A DNA stretch of 64,000 bases, taken from NCBI RefSeq assembly GCF_009827635.1, contig NZ_WTYW01000002.1, positions 405,898 to 469,897 of the forward strand, given 5' to 3'. The DNA comes from Parapontixanthobacter aurantiacus (GTDB lineage: Bacteria; Pseudomonadota; Alphaproteobacteria; Sphingomonadales; Sphingomonadaceae). This document shows, piece by piece, positions 36,147-46,460 of this stretch. Below the pieces are notes generated by a model, which saw nothing but the letters and a program-made list of their open reading frames with translations, was not told the DNA's origin and did not search any database. Each line of letters begins with the position of its first letter. The stretch's first letter is position 1. The position numbers and the translations under genes are program-made.

Positions 36147-37181
36147 ATGACCGATCCCGTTCCCCTTCATTCTCCCGACCGGCAGCCCGAAGATCCGGAT
36201 GCGGCGCTGCGCCCGAAATCGCTGGCCGAATTCGTCGGTCAGCAGGCTGCGCGCGAGAACCTGCGCGTCTTCATCGAAGCCGCCAGGGGGAGAGGCGAGG
36301 CGATGGACCACGTCTTGTTCTTCGGTCCGCCTGGCCTCGGCAAGACCACGCTGGCGCAGATCGTCGCGAAGGAACTCGGCGTCGGTTTTCGCGCCACCAG
36401 CGGGCCGGTCATCGCCAAGGCCGGCGACCTTGCCGCACTGCTCACCAATCTCGAGGCGAACGACGTCCTCTTCATCGACGAGATCCACCGCCTCAATCCG
36501 GTGGTGGAGGAAGTGCTTTATCCCGCGATGGAGGACCGCGCGCTGGATCTCATCATCGGAGAGGGGCCGTCCGCGCGCAGCGTGCGGATCGACCTGCCGC
36601 CCTTCACGCTCGTCGGCGCGACCACGCGGCAGGGCCTGCTGACGACGCCGCTGCGCGACCGGTTCGGAATTCCGGTGCGGCTCAACTTCTATACCGAGGA
36701 CGAACTACTTCAGGTCGTGATGCGGGGCGCGCGCCTGCTCGACATGAGTATCGACGAGGGCGGTGCGCGCGAGATTGCCCGCCGGTCGCGCGGAACGCCC
36801 CGCGTTGCGGGTCGCCTGCTTCGGCGCGTGCGGGACTTCGCCAGCGTGGCCGGCGCCAAGCAGGTGAGCCGGAGCGTCGCGGACGATGCCCTCACCCGGC
36901 TCGAAGTGGACAGGCTCGGCCTCGATGCGATGGATCGCCGCTATCTCACCATGATCGCCACGACCTACAGGGGCGGGCCGGTCGGGGTCGAGACGCTGGC
37001 GGCTGGCTTGTCGGAGCCGCGCGACACGGTCGAGGAAGTGATCGAGCCCTATCTCATCCAGCTCGGACTGGTGGCACGGACAGCGCGCGGTCGGGTGCTG
37101 AACGAGGATGGGTGGCGTCATCTGGGGCTCGACGCTCCAAAAAAATCACCTGACGCGCAGGGTGGTCTTTTCAACAAATAA
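36147..37181 (+). CDS. ruvB: Holliday junction branch-migration ATPase RuvB
   Basis: A 344-residue AAA+ motor driving branch migration with RuvA. It has Walker [12 protein letters not shown], Walker [10 protein letters not shown], the sensor segment [19 protein letters not shown] and a C-terminal winged helix ([17 protein letters not shown]). The start is ATG 36147; an in-frame TTG nine bases upstream is less likely. It is separated from ruvA by two unrelated small genes. ruvC is not in the window. Confidence 0.97.
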   Translation: MTDPVPLHSPDRQPEDPDAALRPKSLAEFVGQQAARENLRVFIEAARGRGEAMDHVLFFGPPGLGKTTLAQIVAKELGVGFRATSGPVIAKAGDLAALLTNLEANDVLFIDEIHRLNPVVEEVLYPAMEDRALDLIIGEGPSARSVRIDLPPFTLVGATTRQGLLTTPLRDRFGIPVRLNFYTEDELLQVVMRGARLLDMSIDEGGAREIARRSRGTPRVAGRLLRRVRDFASVAGAKQVSRSVADDALTRLEVDRLGLDAMDRRYLTMIATTYRGGPVGVETLAAGLSEPRDTVEEVIEPYLIQLGLVARTARGRVLNEDGWRHLGLDAPKKSPDAQGGLFNK

Positions 37182-37355
37182 TAAGATCAACCCGAAGAGT
37201 CCTTTCGCTTCAAAAGGTTGCCAGCCAAGCGCCGCTGTCTCGATATGAGACACACGAACTCCGACATTTTTTACTCTTTATTAACCTGCTATCGAGGTGA
37301 CGATAAATCATAGTCGAGTCGCACTTTCAGATCGGTCATTTCTTGGAGAATGAAA

Positions 37356-38033
37356 ATGCGTAAATTACTGATTGCAGGTCTGCTTGCTTCGGCAAGCATG
37401 ATGGCGGCTCCGGCTTCGGCCGCGGAGTACATCTTCGACGATGACGGCGACAGCTTCGAAATCGATTTCGACGGCTTCGGCGGCGATCCCGAAGCGGTGA
37501 TCCCGGGGCTTTCGGCCAATCTGATCATCACGCTGCTGAGCGGCGTCGGATCGGACACTTTCACCTTCGAATATACGGTGACCAACACCTCGACGTCCGG
37601 CGGCCCGGACTCGCGAGTATCTGGTTTCGCGTTCGACATGGATCCGCAAGCCACCTCCGGCTCGGCCATGGGTGCTTACGACAACCTCAACCTCGTCGGA
37701 ACCTATCCGGTTGGCGGGATCGGCGTCGATGCGTGTCTGTCCAACAATAACGGCAATGGCTGTTCGGGACAGGGCGGAGCACTGTTGGGCAGCGCGGCCA
37801 CCGGCACCTTTACTCTCGGGTTCGACGAGAGCCTCGATTCGCTGACGCTTGGCGACTTCTACGTTCGCTATCAGAGCCTCAATGGCGTCGGCACGGGTTC
37901 GGCGATCGGTCGCGAAGTTCCGGCCGTTCCGGAACCCGGCACTTGGGCGCTGCTGCTGCTTGGCTTCGGCTTCGTCGGTGCTGCAATGCGTCGACCACGC
38001 CAGCGTCAGGAAGTGCGCGTCCGCTACAGCTGA
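37356..38033 (+). CDS. PEPxxWA-CTERM sorting-domain protein
   Basis: A 225-residue secreted protein with a signal peptide (MRKLLIAGLLASASMMAAPASAA) and a C-terminal sorting signal: VPEPGTWALLLLGFGFVGAAMRR, a PEPxxWA motif, a hydrophobic helix and Arg residues. Such tails are recognised by the exosortase system and cut on the way to the cell surface or into extracellular polymer. The middle is Gly/Asp/Thr-rich with no recognised domain. ATG 37356 has GGAGA at a good distance; the ATG at 37350 is too close to it. A terminator follows. Confidence 0.9.
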   Translation: MRKLLIAGLLASASMMAAPASAAEYIFDDDGDSFEIDFDGFGGDPEAVIPGLSANLIITLLSGVGSDTFTFEYTVTNTSTSGGPDSRVSGFAFDMDPQATSGSAMGAYDNLNLVGTYPVGGIGVDACLSNNNGNGCSGQGGALLGSAATGTFTLGFDESLDSLTLGDFYVRYQSLNGVGTGSAIGREVPAVPEPGTWALLLLGFGFVGAAMRRPRQRQEVRVRYS

Positions 38034-38057
38034 TCCTGCGCTCTACCGCGTGGACGG

Positions 38058-38098
38058 AAAAAGTGCCGCTGGACCCAAAAGTCCGGCGGCATTTTTCG
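38058..38098 (+). terminator. intrinsic terminator of the PEPxxWA-CTERM gene
   Basis: TGCCGCTGGAC pairs with GTCCGGCGGCA around a six-base loop, followed by TTTTT; AAAAA precedes the stem, so it could also stop transcripts from the minus strand. Confidence 0.9.
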
Positions 38099-38162
38099 TT
38101 TGGTGCCGAAGTTCTCGTAATGCGGCGCGCCGCTTTTTAGCAGCGCACTATCGACTGAAAGC

Positions 38163-38591
38163 TCAGGATGCCCCGAGCGCGACGCTCTGGCCCGCTTCCT
38201 GCCAGGCGACGATGCCGCCATCGAGGTGGGTCACCGGTTCGCCCGTCGCATCGCTAAGCTGCGCGGCGGCCATGTTGGAGCGCCGGTCCGAGCGGCAGTA
38301 GAGCACGACATCGTCTGCTTCCAGCGCCATGACTTCGTCGGGATCGAAGCTGTCGAGCGGCATATTGAGTGCACCCTTGATATGCCCCTCGGCAAATTCT
38401 TCCGCCGTACGCACGTCGATCACAGCGACATCGCCATTGTCCATCATACGGGCAAGTTCCAGCGCCCCGATCTGGTGGACGTCGGGCTTCGCCGCCGCCA
38501 TCATTTCCTGCGTCGGGCGCTCTTCCTCTGGCGTGCCGGAACCACAGGCCCCGGCCAGCAACAGAAGGGAAAGAGCGCCCGCGATCCGCAT
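38163..38591 (-). CDS. rhodanese-domain lipoprotein
   Basis: A 142-residue lipoprotein (signal LLLLAGAC, lipidated Cys16) with a single rhodanese domain (about 40-140). The active-site loop is VLYCRSDRRSNMAA, with the catalytic Cys and a Cys-Arg-Ser-Asp-Arg-Arg cradle. Related proteins are thiosulfate or other sulfur transferases; an envelope role is expected from the lipobox. The start overlaps the acnA stop by one base, so it is probably cotranscribed with acnA. Confidence 0.88.
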   Translation of the reverse strand: MRIAGALSLLLLAGACGSGTPEEERPTQEMMAAAKPDVHQIGALELARMMDNGDVAVIDVRTAEEFAEGHIKGALNMPLDSFDPDEVMALEADDVVLYCRSDRRSNMAAAQLSDATGEPVTHLDGGIVAWQEAGQSVALGAS

Positions 38592-41263
38592 CAGGCTGCA
38601 AGGTTCCTGAGAACGTAATGCAGGATGCCGCCATGCTTGTAATATTCCATCTCGTTGGCGGTATCGATGCGGCACTTGGCAGTGAAGCTCAGCGTCTCGC
38701 CGTTGGCGCGCGTCACCTCGACCGTCACGTCCTGCCCCGGCGTCAGGTCGGCCAGTCCGCGAATGGTGAAGGTGTCGTCGCCCTTGAGGCCGAAGGTGTC
38801 GCGGCTTTCGCCGTCCTTGAACTGCAAGGGCAGAACGCCCATCCCGATGAGGTTCGAGCGATGGATACGCTCGTAGCTTTCCACGATGGTCGCACGAACG
38901 CCGAGCAGGATGGTTCCCTTCGCCGCCCAGTCGCGTGACGAGCCGGTGCCGTATTCCTTGCCGCCGATCACGACGAGCGGCGTACCATCTTCCTTGTGCT
39001 TCATAGCAGCGTCGTAGATCGCCATCTGCTCGCCGCCATAGGTCGTGTAGCCACCCTCGACACCCGGAACCATCTCGTTCTTGATGCGGATATTGGCGAA
39101 AGTGCCGCGCATCATGACTTCGTGGTTGCCGCGCCGCGAGCCGTAGGAATTGAAGTCGGCTTTCGCGACCTGGTTCTCCATCAGATAGCGACCGGCGGGC
39201 GAATCTTCCTTGATCGAGCCTGCTGGCGAGATGTGATCGGTCGTCACCGAATCGCCCAGAATGGCGAGCGGCTTCGCATCGGTGATGTCGGTCACCGGAT
39301 CGGGCGTCATGCCCATCCCCTCGAAATAGGGCGGGTTGGCGACGTAGGTCGAGCCCGGCTTCCAGCGATAGGTGTCGGACGCCTCGACCGTGATCGCCTG
39401 CCAGTGCTCGTCACCCTTGTAGACATCGGCATAACGCGCCTCGAACATCGAGCGATCGATGCTGCTGGCACGCAAGTCGGCGATTTCCTGGCTGCTCGGC
39501 CACAGATCCGCGAGCATCACGTCGTTGCCGTCCTGATCCTGTCCCAGCGGAGTTTCCGTGATGTCCTCGGTCACCGTTCCCTTCAACGCATAGGCGACGA
39601 CGAGCGGCGGCGATGCGAGGAAGTTGGCGCGCACGTCGGGCGAGACGCGGCCTTCGAAATTGCGGTTGCCCGACAGGACGGATGCCGCGACGAGGTCGTT
39701 CGAATTGATCGCATTGCTGATCGGCGGCGCGAGCGGGCCGGAATTGCCGATGCAGGTCGTGCAGCCATAGCCGACAAGGTCAAAACCGATCGCGTCGAGA
39801 TCGTCCTGCAGTCCCGCCTTGATGAGATAATCGGTCACCACCTGGCTGCCCGGTGCGAGCGAGGTCTTGACCCAGGGCTTGGGCTTCAGACCCTTTTCGC
39901 GCGCTTTCTTGGCAACAAGGCCGGCGGCGATCAGCACGTCCGGGTTGGACGTATTGGTGCAGCTCGTAATCGCGGCGATGACGACGTCGCCGTCCCCGAT
40001 GTCGTGATCCGTGCCCTCCACCGCGACGCGGTGCGGTGCGTCTTTCTTGTAAACCGATTTCAGGTCGTTGTTGAACAACTCGTCCACCATCGGCAGCGCG
40101 ACCTTGTCCTGCGGCCGCTTGGGACCGGCGAGCGATGGCACGACAGAGCTCATGTCGAGTTCGAGCGTCTTCGAGAAGACCGGCTCGTTCTCGCCCGTGA
40201 ACCACATGCCCTGTTCTTTCGAATAGGCTTCGACGAGCGCAATCGTATCTTCTTCGCGCCCCGTCATGCGCATGTAGTCGATGGTCTTGTCATCGATCCC
40301 GAAGAAGCCGCAGGTCGCGCCATATTCCGGCGCCATGTTGGCGATCGTAGCGCGGTCGGCGAGGCTGAGATGCGAAACGCCAGGTCCGTAGAATTCGACG
40401 AAGTTGCCGACGACACCCACTTCGCGCAGCATCTGCACGCAGGTCAGGACGAGGTCGGTCGCGGTTACGCCCTCCGCGAGCTTGCCGGTCAGCTTGAAGC
40501 CGCAGACCTGCGGGATGAGCATGGAAATGGGCTGGCCGAGCATGGCGGCCTCCGCCTCGATGCCGCCAACGCCCCAGCCAAGGACGCCGAGGCCGTTGAT
40601 CATCGTCGTGTGGCTGTCCGTGCCGACACAGGTATCGGGATAGGCTACAAGCTGCCCGTCCGGGCCTTCGCTTGCCCAAACGCCCTTGGCGATGTGTTCG
40701 AGATTGACCTGGTGACAGATACCCGTTCCCGGCGGGACGGCGCTGAAATTCTCGAAGCTCTTGCTGCCCCATTTCAAGAAGTCGTACCGCTCGGCATTGC
40801 GGCGGTACTCGAGGTCCATGTTCGCTTCCATCGCCTTGGGGTGGCCGAACTCGTCGACCATGACGGAGTGGTCGATGACGAGGTTGACGGGAACCTGCGG
40901 ATTGATCTTCGCGGTGTCGCCGCCGAGTGCTGCGATCCCGTCGCGCATGGCGGCAAGATCGACGACGCAGGGAACGCCCGTGAAATCCTGCAACAGGACG
41001 CGGGCGGGGCGATACTGGATCTCATTGCCGGTCGTCGGATTGTTCTGCCAGTCGACGATGGCTTGCGCGTGTTCCCGGCCCACGGTGAAGCCGCCATCCT
41101 CGAAGCGCAGCATGTTCTCCAGCAGGACTTTCAACGAAAACGGCAGGCGCGACACGTCGCCCAGTTTCTCGGCCGCTTTCTTGAAGGAATAATAAGCGTA
41201 TTCCTTCCCGTTGACGGTCAGCGTGTCACGGGTGCCGAGAGTATCTTGTCCAACTTGGGTCAT
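38591..41263 (-). CDS. acnA: aconitate hydratase A
   Basis: An 890-residue 4Fe-4S enzyme interconverting citrate and isocitrate in the TCA cycle. Cluster ligands appear in [12 protein letters not shown] and [13 protein letters not shown], and substrate-binding [20 protein letters not shown] is in the C-terminal domain. Length and domain order (1-3, linker, 4) match the AcnA/IRP group. A TTGACA-like -35 lies on the minus strand at 41347-41352. Downstream, a rhodanese lipoprotein overlaps by one base. Confidence 0.97.
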   Translation of the reverse strand: MTQVGQDTLGTRDTLTVNGKEYAYYSFKKAAEKLGDVSRLPFSLKVLLENMLRFEDGGFTVGREHAQAIVDWQNNPTTGNEIQYRPARVLLQDFTGVPCVVDLAAMRDGIAALGGDTAKINPQVPVNLVIDHSVMVDEFGHPKAMEANMDLEYRRNAERYDFLKWGSKSFENFSAVPPGTGICHQVNLEHIAKGVWASEGPDGQLVAYPDTCVGTDSHTTMINGLGVLGWGVGGIEAEAAMLGQPISMLIPQVCGFKLTGKLAEGVTATDLVLTCVQMLREVGVVGNFVEFYGPGVSHLSLADRATIANMAPEYGATCGFFGIDDKTIDYMRMTGREEDTIALVEAYSKEQGMWFTGENEPVFSKTLELDMSSVVPSLAGPKRPQDKVALPMVDELFNNDLKSVYKKDAPHRVAVEGTDHDIGDGDVVIAAITSCTNTSNPDVLIAAGLVAKKAREKGLKPKPWVKTSLAPGSQVVTDYLIKAGLQDDLDAIGFDLVGYGCTTCIGNSGPLAPPISNAINSNDLVAASVLSGNRNFEGRVSPDVRANFLASPPLVVAYALKGTVTEDITETPLGQDQDGNDVMLADLWPSSQEIADLRASSIDRSMFEARYADVYKGDEHWQAITVEASDTYRWKPGSTYVANPPYFEGMGMTPDPVTDITDAKPLAILGDSVTTDHISPAGSIKEDSPAGRYLMENQVAKADFNSYGSRRGNHEVMMRGTFANIRIKNEMVPGVEGGYTTYGGEQMAIYDAAMKHKEDGTPLVVIGGKEYGTGSSRDWAAKGTILLGVRATIVESYERIHRSNLIGMGVLPLQFKDGESRDTFGLKGDDTFTIRGLADLTPGQDVTVEVTRANGETLSFTAKCRIDTANEMEYYKHGGILHYVLRNLAA

Positions 41264-41481
41264 TGCGGGAAACGGTCCTTCTCAAAATGCCGGAGGCCAT
41301 GCGCAGTGCCGACGGGCCGCAGATTGCCCGGCTTTTGCATGTCCTTTGTCAAGCCTGCGCCCTGCGCAAAAACACCGCTCCGGTCAAGGGGGCGGCAGGC
41401 CTTGTCTATGGTTCGAACGCGCGGATTTCGGCGGCGTTCCGAGCGGGCGGGCCGATCGCGAGCACGAAGCGCCCGCCGCCG
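41264..41481. promoter_or_regulatory. acnA upstream region
   Basis: The 218 bases between acnA and the EamA gene hold the acnA promoter. A minus-strand TTGACA at 41352-41347 is a plausible -35, but the region 17 bases on is GC-rich and gives no good -10. No iron-responsive or riboswitch structure was recognised. Confidence 0.3.
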
Positions 41482-42363
41482 TCAGATATGGGCGAACTCC
41501 GCCGGACGGCGCGCGGCGATCCAGCATCCCACGACGATCAGCGCCGCCCCGGCCAGTGTCGTCCAGGTGACGGGTTCGGAAAACATCAGCCAGCCGAACA
41601 GCGCCGCCCACAGGAAGCCGGTATATTCGAGCGGGATGAGCTTTTGCGCCTCGGCGCGGGCATAGGCGAAAGCGATGGCAAGAGCCCCGGCAATCGTCAG
41701 GACCGCGGCAATGCCCAGATCGAACCAGATCGGCGCGGCGGGAAATTCGAGCAGGAAGGGCGCGAGGACGACGAGAGCGAGAACCTGGATCGCGCTATGG
41801 AAGACGGCGATTTCCAATGGCCGGGCGGCTTGGCTCTGCTGCCTGATTATGACGAAGTTTAGGGCGTAGAGCAGGGCAGAGAAAAGCAGCGCGGCAAGGC
41901 CCAGCGCGATATCCTCGTCCATCCGCCCGCGACCGATCTTGCCGCCGACGATGACGAGTGTTCCGGCAAAGCCGAGCAGGGCAGCCACGATCGCGCCTCG
42001 CCCGATACGCTCCTTCAAGAACAGGGCAGCCAGATACAGCGCGAGGATCGGCGCGACGAACGAAATCGCGATGGCCTCTGCAATGGGGAGCTTCGTCAGC
42101 GCATAGAAGAAGGTGAGTGCCATATAGCCGGATACGAAGCCGCGGGCGAGATGCCAGCGCATCGCTCGCCGGGTCGGCCTGCGTCCGCCACGCACAAGCC
42201 AGACGGGCGCCGCGATGAGAGCAGCCAGAACCACCCGCAGCAGGCTCGCGCTATAGGCCCCGATGGCGAGGGCGGCGCCTTTCATGAAAGCGTCCATGAG
42301 CGAGAGGAATGCGACCCCCGCAAGCGCCATCAGAACGGGCAAAAGGTGATGGTCGCGGTTCAT
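41482..42363 (-). CDS. EamA/DMT-family transporter
   Basis: A 293-residue inner-membrane protein with ten predicted helices in two EamA repeats of about 140 residues, the drug/metabolite transporter architecture. The first repeat includes FLSLMDAFMKGAALAIG and FFYALTKLPIAEAIAISFVAPI; the second includes IPLEYTGFLWAALFGWLMFSEPVT. The substrate is unknown; exporters of amino acids or metabolites are common. ATG 42363 is used because the first helix begins soon after. Confidence 0.87.
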   Translation of the reverse strand: MNRDHHLLPVLMALAGVAFLSLMDAFMKGAALAIGAYSASLLRVVLAALIAAPVWLVRGGRRPTRRAMRWHLARGFVSGYMALTFFYALTKLPIAEAIAISFVAPILALYLAALFLKERIGRGAIVAALLGFAGTLVIVGGKIGRGRMDEDIALGLAALLFSALLYALNFVIIRQQSQAARPLEIAVFHSAIQVLALVVLAPFLLEFPAAPIWFDLGIAAVLTIAGALAIAFAYARAEAQKLIPLEYTGFLWAALFGWLMFSEPVTWTTLAGAALIVVGCWIAARRPAEFAHI

Positions 42364-42472
42364 AGCGCAGATGGAATTGCTAGACGACGGGGAGGGGCGC
42401 GTCACGCGCTTTAGGTGCGCTTAGACCCCTTCTTGGTGCCATTGTGCATCGCCCTGTCGCGAGGTCCTGCGA

Positions 42473-43189
42473 TCAGTAAACGCCGGGGTTAGTCCGTTGA
42501 AACGTATCGGGATTTTCGGGTTGAAGGGGCATCAGATCGTATTGCGGCGGGGTTTCAACAATCTCGCCCTTCGCGTCGATTCCAAGGCTTTCGGCGAACA
42601 ACAGGCGACCGTTATGAAGTCGCTCGAGCGCATAGTCGAACTCGCCCGGAGCCATCGCGAAGCAGCCGTTGGATCGTCCGAGTTTTCCATATTTGTCAAC
42701 CACTTGGCTGCTCGCATAGTCAGCCTGGTGCATGACGATGGCGCGGGACAATGCGTTGTCGTTGCTCGGATCGAGACCGTCGAGGCGCATCGACTTGCCG
42801 TATTTGCCGACATACCAGTTGCGGGTGCGATAAGCGCCCCTGCTGCTCGCTAAGCTATTGGGAACATTGGACCATCCCTCCAGCCAGCCGGTATTGTCGG
42901 GATCGCTGCCCTGGCCGTGCGTGACGTGGAACGAACGGACGTTGCCGGCTTCCATATCTATGAAATGTATACGCTTTTCCCGGCTGTGCAGGCCGAAATC
43001 GACGATGGCGACCATGTCCTTCAGCCAGATTTCGTCGCCGAGGCGCTCGAGTTGCCGCCTGGCTATCGCGTGCAGTTTCTCGTCCCGCCCGCTCGCCGCC
43101 CTCGCCGCGGCAAACACACGCGGGGGCGAGGCGGAAGCGACGCCCGCGGCGAGCAGCCCTGCGGCAAGAAATTTGCGTCTCGAAGCCAT
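42473..43189 (-). CDS. L,D-transpeptidase-like catalytic domain protein (YkuD_2 type)
   Basis: A 238-residue exported protein with a Tat-type signal (ASRRKFLAAGLLAAGVASA) and a murein L,D-transpeptidase catalytic domain of the YkuD_2 group (about 50-215). The active-site strand VMHQADYA precedes GRSNGCFAM, which holds the catalytic Cys. In this group the reaction (peptidoglycan cross-linking or hydrolysis) is inferred from the fold. The retropepsin-like gene lies upstream on the same strand. Confidence 0.87.
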   Translation of the reverse strand: MASRRKFLAAGLLAAGVASASPPRVFAAARAASGRDEKLHAIARRQLERLGDEIWLKDMVAIVDFGLHSREKRIHFIDMEAGNVRSFHVTHGQGSDPDNTGWLEGWSNVPNSLASSRGAYRTRNWYVGKYGKSMRLDGLDPSNDNALSRAIVMHQADYASSQVVDKYGKLGRSNGCFAMAPGEFDYALERLHNGRLLFAESLGIDAKGEIVETPPQYDLMPLQPENPDTFQRTNPGVY

Positions 43190-43245
43190 GACGCCCTCTT
43201 ACATAGCGTCTGTTAACGCCAAGGTGAACCGCTACCAGTTCGCCC

Positions 43246-43773
43246 CTACTCGCCGAGGACCATCTGCCCGTCCTCGATGCTGACGCGGTCGATCTGGGAC
43301 AGGAAGGTCTGTCCGAGCAGCGAGATGCCGAGGCCTTCGGGAATGATCGCGCCGCGCACGTCGCGCACATGAAGGCCGTTCAGTTCCACCTCGTCGAGCG
43401 ATACGGGAACCCCGCGAACCGGGCCGCTCGCCCCGTGCGCGACGACGGTCATGTCGCTTTCGTTCCAGTCCAAGCCGATCGCCTCGGCATCTGCGGCGGT
43501 CAGAGCGATGAAACTTGCCCCGGTATCCACCAGCATCTGCGTCTCGACGCCCGACACCACCACATTCGCGTAGAAGTGCCCGTCCGCCTGCCGCTCCAGG
43601 ATCGTCAGCCCGGCGCCCCATGTCACGCGATCGGATGCAGCGCTTTCCCCCGTCTCACTGGCGAGGGCGACCTTTTCGGCAGACCTGCTGCGCGGTCCGT
43701 CCACCGCTTGCGGCGTGCAGAACCACACGGAGCCGATGACGATTGCGGCGAAGGAGAGCGACTGGGCCTTCAT
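43246..43773 (-). CDS. retropepsin-like aspartic protease (TIGR02281 family)
   Basis: A 175-residue protein with an N-terminal membrane or signal helix (about 5-22) and a single retropepsin domain (about 60-175). The active-site motif is MLVDTGASFIAL, and ILGQ-like SLLGQTFLSQ closes the fold. As with retroviral proteases it must dimerise to be active. Family members in alphaproteobacteria are periplasmic or membrane anchored; their substrates are not established. Confidence 0.87.
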   Translation of the reverse strand: MKAQSLSFAAIVIGSVWFCTPQAVDGPRSRSAEKVALASETGESAASDRVTWGAGLTILERQADGHFYANVVVSGVETQMLVDTGASFIALTAADAEAIGLDWNESDMTVVAHGASGPVRGVPVSLDEVELNGLHVRDVRGAIIPEGLGISLLGQTFLSQIDRVSIEDGQMVLGE

Positions 43774-43800
43774 GACCCGACAGGTTCTAGCCGATGCTCC

Positions 43801-44727
43801 TTAAATGCTCGTAAAGTTCTCCTCCGCACAGCCTGCGTTTTCTCGCGCCATCGCGAGCATCGAACGGGCGTGCCGCGTCGCGACTTCGCGCTGGTCCGAT
43901 CCGTAGCCTCCGCCAAGGGCGCTGGCGATCGGCAATCCCCGCCGCCGCACTTCTCCGACGACGAAGCGGTCGCGCGCCGCAAGGCCTTCGTCCGAGAGAG
44001 AAAGCCGACCCAACCTGTCGCGCTTATGCGGATCGACACCCGCCTGATAAAGGACGAGATCGGGCTCGAACTCGTCGAGCACGTGGCGAAGATGCAGCTT
44101 CAGCGTTGCCACATATTCCGCATCGCCGGTCCCGTCGGGCAGTGCGACATCGACGCTGGAGCGAGCCTTTCGCACCGGAAAGTTCTTCTCCGCGTGCAGC
44201 GAGAGGGTGAAAATATCCTCCCGCCCCGCGGTAAGGCTCGCAGTCCCGTCCCCCTGATGCACGTCGCAATCGACGATCAGGATGCGGCGCGCATGGCCTT
44301 CCGCGATCAGGCGATTGGAGGCGACCGCGAGATCGTTGAACACGCAATATCCGGCTCCGGTATCGTGCAGCGCATGATGACTGCCCGCCGCGCTGTTCGC
44401 CGCGTAACCATGCTGCTTGGCGAGAAGCGCGGCGAGATAGGTGCCGCCATTCGTATGCCGCACCCGGCTCGCAATCCGCTGTGTCACGGGAAAACCGATG
44501 CGCCGTTCCTTCTCGCGCGGCACGTCGGCGGCGAAAACCTGAGCCACGTATTCTGGATCATGCACCGCCTCGAGCCATTCGCGCGGCATCGGATCGGGCG
44601 CGTGTTCGGTCAGCGGATACCCGCTTTCGCGCAGCACGATCATCACGAGCTGATATTTGTCGAACTTGAACGTTCCGCGTGTCGGCGGCGGCGCCATGTA
44701 GTCGACGTGGTGGACGACGTGGAGCAC
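43801..44727 (-). CDS. histone-deacetylase-superfamily protein
   Basis: A 308-residue zinc-dependent deacylase of the arginase/HDAC fold. Active-site features are GSHHALHDTGAGYCVFNDLAVA, IVDCDVHQGDGT and YQAGVDPHKRDRLG, giving the His-Asp pairs and the zinc ligands. Bacterial members include acetylpolyamine amidohydrolases and acetoin-utilisation proteins, so the substrate is open. GTG 44727 has GAGG five bases upstream and begins 7 bases after the pyrophosphatase stop, so the two are one unit. An ATG at 44697 is the alternative. Confidence 0.87.
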   Translation of the reverse strand: MLHVVHHVDYMAPPPTRGTFKFDKYQLVMIVLRESGYPLTEHAPDPMPREWLEAVHDPEYVAQVFAADVPREKERRIGFPVTQRIASRVRHTNGGTYLAALLAKQHGYAANSAAGSHHALHDTGAGYCVFNDLAVASNRLIAEGHARRILIVDCDVHQGDGTASLTAGREDIFTLSLHAEKNFPVRKARSSVDVALPDGTGDAEYVATLKLHLRHVLDEFEPDLVLYQAGVDPHKRDRLGRLSLSDEGLAARDRFVVGEVRRRGLPIASALGGGYGSDQREVATRHARSMLAMARENAGCAEENFTSI

Positions 44728-44734
44728 CCGGACC

Positions 44735-45280
44735 TCAGCCGTTCTTATCGTCCCTGGCTGCGATCGCTTTTTCCGCGAGCGCCGCAGCTTCCCGTTCGTC
44801 GCCGGGTTCCAGTATCGAAATCTTCCGGTCGATGAGCTCGTTATATGTTCGGAAGAACACGCCAAGTTCCCACATCATGGTCTCGCGCAGATCGTCGAGG
44901 CGTTCGATATGGCCGAATGTCTGGCTGAGCGGCGGTACGCCGACCAGACGGTCGTTGCGAACCATTGTACCGCCCTCTTCCTGCTCCATGCGCAGGATCG
45001 CGACGGGACGTATTCCCACCACCGTACCCGACGGCAGCGGCCCGCCGGTCAGCACCATCACGTCCAGCGCATCCCCGTCCGCGGCGAGCGTCGCCGGAAT
45101 GAAGCCGAAATTGGCCGGAAAGGCGAGCCCTTCGGGTAGTTCGATAGCCCAGCGAAAGATCCCGAGATTCTTGTCGAGGTCGATCTTGTGCGTATTGCCC
45201 TTCGGACATTCGATGAAGGCGTGGAGCAGGCCGTTCTCGTCGCGCGCCGGCAGCCGGGCAAGATGTTCCGCGTCGATCAA
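44735..45280 (-). CDS. divergent soluble inorganic pyrophosphatase (PPase family I)
   Basis: A 181-residue member of the family I inorganic pyrophosphatases. Metal ligands Asp68, Asp70 and Asp73 in DGDALDVMV, Glu24, Lys32 and Arg43 are kept. However, several usual active-site residues differ: the KYE motif reads KID, the two Tyr of the YPxNYGY segment are Phe (AFPANFGF), the Lys of the DxKL loop is Arg, and YK near the C terminus is YN. It should still hydrolyse pyrophosphate or another diphosphate, but reduced or altered specificity is possible. It is cotranscribed with the HDAC-like gene. Confidence 0.85.
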   Translation of the reverse strand: MIDAEHLARLPARDENGLLHAFIECPKGNTHKIDLDKNLGIFRWAIELPEGLAFPANFGFIPATLAADGDALDVMVLTGGPLPSGTVVGIRPVAILRMEQEEGGTMVRNDRLVGVPPLSQTFGHIERLDDLRETMMWELGVFFRTYNELIDRKISILEPGDEREAAALAEKAIAARDDKNG

Positions 45281-45304
45281 GGATACTGCTCCGCCGCGCC
45301 CGAG

Positions 45305-46444
45305 CTATTCCGCTGCGACCGCGGCAGTTTCGCCCGCATCGTCCTTTTCGGCCTCGATCGCGGCGGCCTTCTCCTCGACCAGCTTCACGATGTGGTCGAG
45401 CATGTCGCCATCCTCGATGTGATGGTCCTTCATCCCGGAAAGATAGACCATGTGCTTGCCGTTGCCGCCGCCGGTCAGACCGATGTCGGTTTCCCGCGCC
45501 TCTCCCGGACCGTTGACGACGCAGCCCAATACCGAAAGCGACAGCGGCGTCTTGATGTGCTGCAGGCGTTCCTCGAGCGTCTGGACGGTGCGGATCACGT
45601 CGAAGCCCTGCCGCGCGCAAGAAGGGCATGAAACGACACGCACGCCGCGCGTCCGAAGGCCCAGCGCCTTCAATATCTCGAAGCCAACGCGGACTTCCTG
45701 CTCGGGTTCGGCCGACAGGCTGACGCGGATAGTATCGCCTATCCCCGCCCACAATAGCGAGCCGAGACCGATCGAGGACTTGACCGTTCCGCCGATCAGG
45801 CCGCCCGCCTCGGTGATGCCGAGGTGAAGTGGGCAATCGACTGCTTCCGCCAGCCCGTGGTAGGCGGCGACGGCAAGGAACACGTCGGAGGCTTTGACCG
45901 CCACCTTGTATTCGTGAAAGTCGTGATCCTGCAGCAGCTTGATGTGGTCGAGCGCGCTTTCGATCAGCGCTTCGGGACAAGGCTCGCCATATTTCTCCAG
46001 CAGGTCCTTTTCGAGACTGCCGGCATTGACGCCGATGCGGATCGCGCAGCCATTGGCCTTGGCGGCGCGGACGACTTCGGCAACGCGCTCGTTGGAGCCG
46101 ATATTTCCGGGATTAATCCGCAGGCAAGCGGCACCCGCGTCAGCCGCTTCCAGCGCGCGCTTGTAGTGGAAATGGATGTCCGCGACGAGCGGGACTTGAG
46201 CGGCACGCGCGATCTGCTTGAACGCCGCGGTGCTGTCCGTGTCGGGGCAGGAGACGCGGATGATGTCGGCGCCTGCTTCCTCGCAGCGGCGGATTTGGTC
46301 GATCGTCGCCGCCGCGTCGGAGGTGGGCGTGTTCGTCATCGTCTGCACCGTGATCGGCGCATCTCCGCCGACAGGCACGCTGCCGACCATGATCTGACGG
46401 GATTGGCGGCGCTCGATCGTGCGCCAGGGACGGATGTCGTTCAT
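45305..46444 (-). CDS. ispG: 4-hydroxy-3-methylbut-2-en-1-yl diphosphate synthase
   Basis: A 379-residue 4Fe-4S enzyme of the MEP isoprenoid pathway. The TIM-barrel segment [33 protein letters not shown] is diagnostic, and cluster ligands are [12 protein letters not shown] and [11 protein letters not shown]. The C terminus carries a 35-residue Glu/Ala-rich extension. ATG 46444 gives [19 protein letters not shown] copy of the 32-bp GTTC-repeat element lies 17 bases upstream. Confidence 0.96.
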   Translation of the reverse strand: MNDIRPWRTIERRQSRQIMVGSVPVGGDAPITVQTMTNTPTSDAAATIDQIRRCEEAGADIIRVSCPDTDSTAAFKQIARAAQVPLVADIHFHYKRALEAADAGAACLRINPGNIGSNERVAEVVRAAKANGCAIRIGVNAGSLEKDLLEKYGEPCPEALIESALDHIKLLQDHDFHEYKVAVKASDVFLAVAAYHGLAEAVDCPLHLGITEAGGLIGGTVKSSIGLGSLLWAGIGDTIRVSLSAEPEQEVRVGFEILKALGLRTRGVRVVSCPSCARQGFDVIRTVQTLEERLQHIKTPLSLSVLGCVVNGPGEARETDIGLTGGGNGKHMVYLSGMKDHHIEDGDMLDHIVKLVEEKAAAIEAEKDDAGETAAVAAE

Positions 46445-46460
46445 ACTCAAATGGTCATTC

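Noticed and set aside
38996..41665. Open frame of about 889 codons on the plus strand opposite acnA
   Set aside because: It is a mirror of the acnA codon pattern in high-GC DNA. Its translation is rich in Arg, Asp and His without any domain, and acnA on the other strand has full family motifs.
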